Source of the DNA: CALBTQ01 sp036725605
GTDB lineage: Bacteria; Lernaellota; Lernaellaia; Lernaellales; Lernaellaceae
Assembly: GCA_036725605.1 (NCBI GenBank)
Contig: DAIMDW010000059.1
Location: 1 to 11,175, forward strand
Length of the DNA stretch: 11,175 nt
Reading direction: 5' to 3'
The position numbers and the translations under genes were made by a program. Under the pieces are notes generated by a model. It was not told the DNA's origin. It saw only the letters and a program-made list of their open reading frames with translations, and searched no databases. Shown here piece after piece: positions 5,635 to 11,175 of this stretch; within the stretch, counting starts at the first letter, position 1, and every line of letters begins with the position of its first letter.

Positions 5635-5794
5635 TGTCATTCCGACCGTAGCGACCCTGTCCGCCGAAGCCCAAATTCTACGAAGCTTTAGCGAAGTAGA
5701 ATGGCGAAGGCGGAAGCGAAGTGGAGGAATCTCTTACAAGTGCAATCATAAAGGGATTCCTCGACTCGCCTTGGAGGGCTCGCTCGGAATGACA
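5635..5794. repeat. Nested palindromic element of about 160 bp (MITE-like) between convergent genes
   Basis: The element is bounded by a perfect 11-bp terminal inverted repeat, TGTCATTCCGA (5635-5645) and TCGGAATGACA (5784-5794). Inside are CCGCC...ATTCTAC (5661-5681) pairing with GTAGAAT...GGCGG (5696-5713), and GAGGAATC (5724-5731) pairing with GATTCCTC (5755-5762). No protein is encoded. The layout is that of a small non-autonomous mobile or extragenic palindromic element. With the double hairpin at 5533-5580 it fills most of the gap 5519-5841; nothing else is seen in that gap. Confidence 0.7.
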
Positions 5795-5841
5795 ATGTAA
5801 TGTTTTTTTAGAATTGACGATTTGCCACAGCCCTGGAGTCT

Positions 5842-7377
5842 CTATTCATTGGGCGCGATCGTAATCACATGCTCCCCGTCAGACGGTGTGGTGTAGATGG
5901 TCAGCAGTTCGGCATCGGCGTCCCACTCGCTGGTCCAGGAACCGGCGGGATCGCTCACCTCCAGCGTCCAGCCGCCGGGGTAGTGGCGGCTTTCGGGGAT
6001 GAAAATCTCGGTCGGACCGCTCGCGTTGGGCAGATCCTCGAAGCGCAGCACCATCACCTTGGTTGCGAAGTCGAAGGAAATCTCCCGCGGGATGCCCGGC
6101 ACCGCGCGCGGGTAGGCGCGCACGATCAGGTCGGCGCGTTCGCTGCGCTCGTTGCCGTCCTCGTCGAACAAGTCGTACGCCCCGCCGTGGCCGCGAAAAT
6201 GCCAGAACGTCCAACCCGACAGCACCTCATCGGCCATGGTCAACGCGTCGTCCATGTACTGCAAATAATTGTCTTCCTCGGTGCGCACGCCCCATTCGCC
6301 GATCAGCGCCGGCACGCCCCACGCGCGCGCGTTGCCGCTCACGACCTTGCCCCAGCGCCGGAAATAAAACCCGTTCCCGTTGTACGCGAAGCCCAGGTCC
6401 ATCAGCGGATGATACAGGTGCGGATAATACGCCAGGCGCTCGCCGGACAATTTTTGCAGACTGCTGGGCAGCAGCGCCGAGGGATTGAGCACCAGCGGTT
6501 CGTAGAAAATCCAATGCTCCGTGTCCACCTCGCGGATCGCCTCGATCAGCCGCGTGTACATCGCCGTGAGCGTCTGGGCTTCGAACGCCCAGGGCAGATG
6601 CTTGTCGATCCACGGTTCGTTGAACAAATCATAACCGAGCAGAGCCGGGTGGTCCTTGAACCGGTTGACGAACAACAGCCACGCGTCGATCTGCGCCTGC
6701 TGCAAATCGGCGTCGTTGTAGAAATGATGAAACGCGGTGATCACCGCCGGGCTCAGGTACTTGAAAAAGCCTTCGAGGTTCGGATTGAACGGCAGCCCCT
6801 CGTCGCGCACCATCCAGTCCGGAAAGCCGCGCCCGCCGTACTTTTCGTTGAACATGTCCTGGTGAAAATCGATGATCGCCAGCAGGTCGTTGTCCGTGCA
6901 CCAGTCCAGCGCGTCCTCCAGGCGGTCGAGGTACTCCAGGTCGTATTCGTCTTCTTCGCGCTCGAAGCTGTGCCAGAAAACCGGCAGCCGCGCGAGGTTG
7001 AAGCCGTATTCGCGCATGCGCACGAAGTCGTCCTCGATCGCCCAGTACTCGACCGGCTCGCCGTAGCCGACGCTGAAGGTCTGGTTCGCGCCGTGCAGAA
7101 TCAGCGCGCGGCCCAGTTCGTCGGCGAGAAAAATACGGTCTCCCGCATCGACTATCCACCCGGGGCTCGTGTCGTCGTCGCCGCTGTCGTCATCGAGCGT
7201 ATCATCGTCGAGCGCGTCGTCGTCGAGCGCGTCGTCGTCGAGCGTATCATCGTCGCCGGTCCCGCCATCGGCGGAATCATCGTCATCAGCCTGCCCTGAG
7301 CTTGTCGAACGGTCGTCGCCGCACGCCGCCGTCAGAATGATCAACAATATTAAAACGAGTAGGAACTTGAATTTCAT
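5842..7377 (-). CDS. Second GH5 endoglycoceramidase-like lipoprotein
   Basis: The protein has 511 residues. The ATG at 7377 is preceded by GGAGG 8 nt upstream. The frame stays open far upstream, but that part is antisense-type reading of the kinase gene in a wrong frame. Residues 1-19 are a lipoprotein signal (L-T-A-A-C, Cys19; the -3 position is Thr, slightly unusual). Residues 21-71 are an Asp-rich linker with L-D-D-D repeats. The GH5 barrel covers about 75-410: D-F-H-Q-D (170-174), acid/base Glu254 in F-N-E-P, Y-Y-P-H near 318-320, and nucleophile Glu361 in I-G-E-W-G. The C-terminus after A-Y-P-R-A-V-P-G is a beta-sandwich domain. The G-Y-D-L-F-N-E-P-W and I-G-E-W-G motifs match endoglycoceramidase-type GH5 closely. 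It lies 71 nt downstream of the histidine kinase and may share its transcript. Confidence 0.88.
   Translation of the reverse strand: MKFKFLLVLILLIILTAACGDDRSTSSGQADDDDSADGGTGDDDTLDDDALDDDALDDDTLDDDSGDDDTSPGWIVDAGDRIFLADELGRALILHGANQTFSVGYGEPVEYWAIEDDFVRMREYGFNLARLPVFWHSFEREEDEYDLEYLDRLEDALDWCTDNDLLAIIDFHQDMFNEKYGGRGFPDWMVRDEGLPFNPNLEGFFKYLSPAVITAFHHFYNDADLQQAQIDAWLLFVNRFKDHPALLGYDLFNEPWIDKHLPWAFEAQTLTAMYTRLIEAIREVDTEHWIFYEPLVLNPSALLPSSLQKLSGERLAYYPHLYHPLMDLGFAYNGNGFYFRRWGKVVSGNARAWGVPALIGEWGVRTEEDNYLQYMDDALTMADEVLSGWTFWHFRGHGGAYDLFDEDGNERSERADLIVRAYPRAVPGIPREISFDFATKVMVLRFEDLPNASGPTEIFIPESRHYPGGWTLEVSDPAGSWTSEWDADAELLTIYTTPSDGEHVITIAPNE
7193..7252 (-). repeat. Four tandem 15-bp units in the Asp-rich linker
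   Basis: Four 15-bp units at 7193, 7208, 7223 and 7238 encode L-D-D-D-(A/T) repeats in the linker of the second GH5 lipoprotein. Units 1 and 4 are identical to each other, as are units 2 and 3, giving an A-B-B-A order. The unit is a multiple of three, so copy-number change would lengthen or shorten the linker without breaking the frame. Confidence 0.85.
7243..7320 (-). repeat. 78-bp segment repeated inverted at 3980-4057 (copy B)
   Basis: This is the second copy of the segment at 3980-4057, in the minus-strand GH5 gene at the equivalent place just after the lipobox (G-D-D-R-S-T-S-S-G-Q-A). Identity is 76/78, far higher than between the catalytic domains of the two genes. The copies face each other in inverted orientation, with about 3.2 kb between them. 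Confidence 0.9.
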
Positions 7378-7448
7378 GCGCTCGCCCTCCGTCCGCCCAA
7401 AAAGCGTAGCGCACCTCGGCACCCGATAAAAGAGGGGAGAGGGAAGGG

Positions 7449-9890
7449 TTATTCGCCGTCCAGCACCCGGCGGACCATCCGGGCGATCGTCTCGATCGTG
7501 AACGGCTTTTGGATGAAGCTCACGCCGTCGTCCAGCACGCCGTGATGGGCGACGATATTTTCGGTGTACCCCGACATGAACAGCGCCTTGAGCCCCGGCC
7601 GTTTCGCCGCCAGATAATTGTGCAGCTCGCGACCGTTCATCACCGGCATGATCACGTCGGTCAACAGCAGATCGATGGGCTCGTCGGTTTCCGCGAAAAT
7701 CTTGATGGCGCTTTCGACGCTCTCGGCCTCGATCACCTTGTACCCCTGTTGCCCCAGAATTTTCCTCACCAGCCCGCGCACCATCGCCTCGTCCTCGACC
7801 AGCAAAATCGTCTCCGTTCCCTTCGGCAAACGGGCGCCTTTTTCGCGCGTCAGCGTAACCGCCTCGTCCTGCACGCGCGGGAAATAGACCTTGAACGTCG
7901 AGCCCACGTTCGGCTCCGAGTAGACGCTGATGAAGCCGTTGTTCTGTTTGATGATGCCGTAGACCGTCGCCAGGCCGAGCCCGGTGCCTTTCTCCTTGTC
8001 CTTGGTCGAGAAAAACGGTTCGAAAATATTCAGCCGCGTTTGCTCGTCCATCCCGCAGCCGGTGTCGGAAACGGTGAGCATCACATACTCGCCGGGCTCG
8101 GCGTCCAGGTGGGCCGCGCAGAACGTCTCGTCGATCGTCACGTTTTGCGTTTCGATGATCAGCTTGCCGCCGTTGGGCATCGCATCGCGCGCGTTGACCG
8201 CCAGGTTGACCAGAATCTGATCGATCTGCGACGGATCGGCCTTGATCCGTCCCAGGTTCCGCGCGGGCATGAACTTGAGTTCCACGTCCTCGCCGATGAT
8301 CCGCCGCAGCATCTTCTGCGACAGCTCGAGGATTTCGTTGGGCCGCACGACCTTCGGATCGATTACCTGCTTGCGCGAAAAGGTCAGCAGTTGCGCGGTC
8401 AGCGCGGCGGCTCGTTCGCCGGCGGTTTTGATCTCCAGCATGTCCACGCGCAGCGGATCGCCGGGCTCCAGGCCGCTGAGAATCATCTCCGCATAGCCGT
8501 TGATGCCGGTGAGGATGTTGTTGAAGTCGTGCGCCACGCCCCCGGCCAGACGGCCGACGGCTTCCATCTTCTGCGCCTGATGCAGTTGGTCCTCGAGTTT
8601 GCTTTTTTCCTCCGCCGCTTTGATCCGCTCGGTGATGTCGCGGATCTGTCCGAGCGTACCGCGCATGTTGTCGCCGTTCATCAGCAGCGAGGACGAAAGC
8701 TCGCCATGAAATTGCGATCCGTCCGCCCGCTTCATGACCAACTGGATATTCGCCACGCGTTTTCCCGACGACACGCAATTTTGAAATTCGGTCAGCGCAT
8801 ACTCGATCTGGTCCTCGGGCAGAAAATCGGTGAACGTGCGCCCGATCATCTCATCCGGCGACCAGCCGAAAACCTGTCGCGTTGAAGGCGACATATAGAT
8901 GATGAAGCCGTCGGCGTCGGTGATGAACAGTGCGTCGGCCAGGTTTTCCGCCATGCCGCGAAATTTGATCTCGCTGGCCCGCAAAGCGTCTTCCGCCGCC
9001 TTGCGTTCGGTGATGTCCAGATGCACGCCGGTCATGCGGATCGGCTTTCCGTCCGGGTCGCGTTCCAGCACCTTGCCGCTGTCGTAAATCCACTTCCACG
9101 TTCCGTCTTTGGCCCGCAGTCGATATTCGGCTTCGTAACTGGGAGTCTTGCCCGCGAAATTCGCGTTGATTTGCTCCATCGCGTATTGAAAATCGTCCGG
9201 ATGCACCAAATTTTCCCACGAGGACAGCCGCGGTTCGATCTCCTCCAGATCGTAACCCAGCATTTCGGCCCATTGCTTGTTGAAGCTCACCTCTCCGGTG
9301 ACAACGTTCCAGTCCCACGTGCCGAGGTTCGCCCCTTCCAGAGCCAGTTGCATTCGCTCCTTGATGAGCCGCAAGTCCTTTTCGGTCTTGCGGATGTCGC
9401 TGATGTCCATGATGATTTCAACCCCGCCCCAGAGAGTCCCTTGTTCGTTCTTGAGCGGGATCGCAAAAGCCTTGGTCGCGATCCCCATCAATTTTTCTTC
9501 ATCCGGTGTGGAGACGCGGCTTTCCATTTGACCGGTTTTAAAGGCGACCACCAGGTTGCATTGCGGGCAGGGATCGTCCAGACCTTTCCTTGTCTGATGA
9601 CACTTCCTGCCCAGCACTTCGTGCAAACCCTGTTGGCCGAATTTCCGGTAAACCTCGTTGTTGGCCACCAGGACGTTGAACTCGGTGTCCACAACGGTGA
9701 CCAGACCGGGCAGGGCGTTGATGATCCCGTTCAACTCGGCAACGTTCCGGGCCAGTTTTTCTTTGCTGTCGCGCAATTCGTTTTCGGTTTGCCGGCGGCT
9801 TTTTTCTCCCTTTTCCAGTTCCGCCACCCGGCGCCGCAGTTGTTGCAGTTCCTCCAGCAATTGCGCTTTTGTTTTCTTGATGTCGTTCAT
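7449..9890 (-). CDS. Soluble hybrid histidine kinase: coiled coil, three PAS, HisKA, HATPase, REC
   Basis: The protein has 813 residues. The ATG at 9890 has GGAGA about 5 nt upstream. An N-terminal coiled coil (3-58) leads to PAS1 (about 52-165) with C97 and P-C-P-x-C (C108, C111). PAS2 (about 180-296, PAS_3 type with W-D-W and a D-I-T-E-R PAC end) and PAS3 (about 303-423) follow. The HisKA domain has His454 in G-V-A-H-D-F-N-N, the HATPase has N-L-A-V-N-A-R-D-A (562-570), D-T-G-C-G-M and G-T-G-L-G-L, and the C-terminal REC domain has Asp745 in L-L-T-D-V-I-M-P with the acidic pair 699-700 and Lys795. No membrane segment is visible, so it senses a cytoplasmic signal. No DNA-binding output domain is present; output must pass from the REC domain to another protein. 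It is transcribed towards the second GH5 gene. Confidence 0.92.
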   Translation of the reverse strand: MNDIKKTKAQLLEELQQLRRRVAELEKGEKSRRQTENELRDSKEKLARNVAELNGIINALPGLVTVVDTEFNVLVANNEVYRKFGQQGLHEVLGRKCHQTRKGLDDPCPQCNLVVAFKTGQMESRVSTPDEEKLMGIATKAFAIPLKNEQGTLWGGVEIIMDISDIRKTEKDLRLIKERMQLALEGANLGTWDWNVVTGEVSFNKQWAEMLGYDLEEIEPRLSSWENLVHPDDFQYAMEQINANFAGKTPSYEAEYRLRAKDGTWKWIYDSGKVLERDPDGKPIRMTGVHLDITERKAAEDALRASEIKFRGMAENLADALFITDADGFIIYMSPSTRQVFGWSPDEMIGRTFTDFLPEDQIEYALTEFQNCVSSGKRVANIQLVMKRADGSQFHGELSSSLLMNGDNMRGTLGQIRDITERIKAAEEKSKLEDQLHQAQKMEAVGRLAGGVAHDFNNILTGINGYAEMILSGLEPGDPLRVDMLEIKTAGERAAALTAQLLTFSRKQVIDPKVVRPNEILELSQKMLRRIIGEDVELKFMPARNLGRIKADPSQIDQILVNLAVNARDAMPNGGKLIIETQNVTIDETFCAAHLDAEPGEYVMLTVSDTGCGMDEQTRLNIFEPFFSTKDKEKGTGLGLATVYGIIKQNNGFISVYSEPNVGSTFKVYFPRVQDEAVTLTREKGARLPKGTETILLVEDEAMVRGLVRKILGQQGYKVIEAESVESAIKIFAETDEPIDLLLTDVIMPVMNGRELHNYLAAKRPGLKALFMSGYTENIVAHHGVLDDGVSFIQKPFTIETIARMVRRVLDGE

Positions 9891-10101
9891 TTCATCTCCG
9901 GATGCGAACTGGAACTAATTGACTCCTTTTCGGCAGATGGGCAATCCCGGAACCCAAATGGAGCTTCTTCAGCTTTATCGACTTTTCCACAAGCCGGGGG
10001 AGATCTTTTTAACTATCGTTCGATGTTATCAATTATCCGGATGGAATCAAGATCGATATTTTTCGCGACCTCGGTTCGTCCCTCATTTTCTCGACCGCCT
10101 T

Positions 10102-10130
10102 TTGACCCATTCGCCCGACTCGCGTACTCT
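10102..10130 (+). promoter_or_regulatory. Promoter candidate for the ribokinase gene
   Basis: TTGACC (10102-10107) and TACTCT (10125-10130) are separated by 17 nt, about 40 nt before the ATG at 10169. The -35 is good and the -10 weak. The 278-nt divergent spacer 9891-10168 must also hold the kinase promoter, but I see no clear one there. Confidence 0.4.
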
Positions 10131-10168
10131 GAGGACATTCCTTCTCGTATGATTGAAGTGGAGGCGAA

Positions 10169-11095
10169 ATGGACAATCCGCGCATTTGTGTCGTCGGCGC
10201 CTGTAACATCGACCTGCTCAGCTACGTCCCCCGGTTGCCCGTGTTGGGCGAAACCCTGCACGGCGACCGCTTCCAAATCGGCTTCGGCGGCAAAGGCGCC
10301 AACCAGGCCGTGATGAGCGCCAAGCTCGGCGCGCAGGTGAGCATGGTCAGCAAACTCGGCGACGACGTTTTCGGCCACGACACCCTGGCCAATTTCGCGA
10401 AGTTCAAGGTCGACACCGAGCACGTGCGCCTCACCAACGAGGCCTTCAGCGGCGTCGCACCCATCGCGGTCGACCGGCAGGGCAACAACTCGATCATCAT
10501 CGTCACCGGCGCCAACGACCTGCTCAGCCTCGCGGAGATCCAAGCGGCGCGTACGACCGTCGCCGCGTCCCGCGTGCTGGTCTGCCAGCTCGAAATTCCG
10601 CTGGAGATCAGCCTGGCCGCGTTGCGCCTCGCCCGTGAAAACGGCGTGATGACGATCTTCAATCCGGCGCCCGCCCGCGCCGAGCTGCCCGCCGAGGCCT
10701 ACCGCCTCAGCGACGTGTTCTGCCCCAACCAGAGCGAAACCGAAATGCTCACCGGCTTGCCCGCCGGCACCGTCGCCGAGGCTGAAGTCGCGGCCCGCGA
10801 ACTGCTCGCGCGCGGCGCGGCGAACGTGCTGATCACCCTGGGCGAGCACGGCAGCCTGCTGGTCAACGACGAAACCGTGGAGCACATCCCCGTCGAACCC
10901 GTGCGGGCGATCGACACCACCGGCGCCGGCGATTGCTTCGTCGGCAGCCTCGCGTTCTTCCTGGCGGCGGGGCTTTCGCTGGCCGAGGCGACGCGCCGCG
11001 CCAATAAAATCGCCGCCGTCAGCGTCCAGGCAAGCGGCACGCAAACCAGCTTTCCCGACGCCGCCGACCTGCCGCCGGAATTGCTGGCCGATTGA
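10169..11095 (+). CDS. rbsK: Ribokinase (PfkB family)
   Basis: The protein has 308 residues, the usual ribokinase length. The ATG at 10169 has GGAGG about 4 nt upstream. It phosphorylates D-ribose to ribose 5-phosphate with ATP in the cytoplasm. PfkB signature 1 is G-G-K-G-A-N-Q-A (40-47). The N-terminal N-I-D (13-15) contributes to sugar binding, followed by N-P-A-P-A (165-169) and N-Q-S-E-T-E (187-192). Signature 2, D-T-T-G-A-G-D (249-255), has the catalytic base Asp255 and the anion hole. The GGKGANQ and NPAP motifs favour ribokinase over fructokinase or adenosine kinase, but other nucleoside or sugar substrates cannot be excluded. No ribose transporter or RbsR neighbour is visible, and the gene is divergent from the histidine kinase. 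Confidence 0.88.
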   Translation: MDNPRICVVGACNIDLLSYVPRLPVLGETLHGDRFQIGFGGKGANQAVMSAKLGAQVSMVSKLGDDVFGHDTLANFAKFKVDTEHVRLTNEAFSGVAPIAVDRQGNNSIIIVTGANDLLSLAEIQAARTTVAASRVLVCQLEIPLEISLAALRLARENGVMTIFNPAPARAELPAEAYRLSDVFCPNQSETEMLTGLPAGTVAEAEVAARELLARGAANVLITLGEHGSLLVNDETVEHIPVEPVRAIDTTGAGDCFVGSLAFFLAAGLSLAEATRRANKIAAVSVQASGTQTSFPDAADLPPELLAD

Positions 11096-11124
11096 TTAAG
11101 GGGGGACACCTTACTTAATTGAGA

Positions 11125-11175
11125 CTGTCGATAAATGCGCCGACAGGCGACAAACAGCCCCGTCAGGGGCGATAG
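11125..11175. repeat. Hairpin and REP-like repeat, copy 2 (cut by window end)
   Basis: After the ribokinase stop there is a perfect 6-bp dyad, CTGTCG/CGACAG (11125-11130, 11141-11146). Then 11156-11175 repeats 5533-5552 with 18 of 20 bases identical, including the GCCCC/GGGGC hairpin. The rest of the element lies outside the window. The placement just after a gene end is the same as for copy 1. Confidence 0.65.

Noticed and set aside
5533..5794. CRISPR-like array
   Set aside because: The palindromes are not regularly spaced direct repeats and there are no unique spacers or cas genes.
5564..5800. 78-residue plus frame in the gap between the GH5 genes
   Set aside because: It lies within the palindromic repeat element, so it is a translation of repeat DNA.
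5869..7299. 476-residue plus-strand open frame opposite the second GH5 gene
   Set aside because: Antisense shadow with no recognisable domain; the minus frame is clearly the GH5 gene.
7378..8778. Upstream extension of the second GH5 frame, giving a protein of 978 residues
   Set aside because: The added part is a Gly/Arg-rich wrong-frame reading of the histidine kinase on the same strand. The lipoprotein signal and GGAGG place the real start at 7377.
7509..10313. Plus-strand open frames of 458 and 430 residues opposite the kinase
   Set aside because: They are shadows of the kinase coding frame, rich in His, Arg and Asp with no domain, and the second also runs into the ribokinase in a wrong frame.
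10013..11044. 343-residue minus frame opposite the ribokinase
   Set aside because: Antisense shadow; the plus frame carries both PfkB signatures.

Overview
The window looks like a chromosomal segment of a Gram-negative bacterium, most likely from a metagenome-assembled genome. Two secreted proteins carry lipobox signal peptides followed by long Asp-rich linkers, the sensor kinase is of the large multi-PAS hybrid type common in delta-proteobacteria-like lineages, and several short palindromic repeats lie between genes. No marker gene allows a species call, and the taxonomic hint is weak.

Left part (about 1-3650) is a phage-derived or phage-like block, visibly richer in A+T over 1200-3650 than the right part. 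It holds a divergent regulatory pair: a CI-type HTH repressor on + (2276-2641) and, on -, an excisionase-like HTH protein followed by a small sigma-region-4/antiterminator-like protein. Downstream on - come an AT-rich gap with a strong sigma70-type promoter, an intrinsic terminator about 50 nt after it, a structured leader, a coiled-coil plus one-TM holin-like protein, a doubtful Cys-rich mini-ORF, and the start of a beta-propeller-like protein that leaves the window. Facing the repressor are two IrrE/ImmA-type genes on -. One (3238-3570) has an intact HExxH zinc-protease motif. The other (2650-3138) has lost it and shares a module of about 28 residues with the C-terminus of the repressor. This resembles an ImmR/ImmA repressor-protease switch with an added pseudo-protease.

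Right part (about 3900-11175) is G+C-rich host-type sequence: two convergent GH5, endoglycoceramidase-like lipoproteins (3908-5518 + and 5842-7377 -), a soluble hybrid histidine kinase (7449-9890 -) just upstream of the second GH5 gene and possibly co-transcribed with it, and a ribokinase (10169-11095 +). The two GH5 genes have quite different catalytic domains but share a nearly identical 78-bp segment (76/78) in inverted orientation around the start of their Asp-rich linkers. A composite palindromic repeat fills the gap between them, and part of it recurs at the right edge of the window.

The strongest candidates for something undescribed are the repressor/pseudo-ImmA/ImmA triad, the promoter-terminator leader that resembles a lambda-type late control region, and the inverted near-identical linker segments in the two GH5 lipoproteins.
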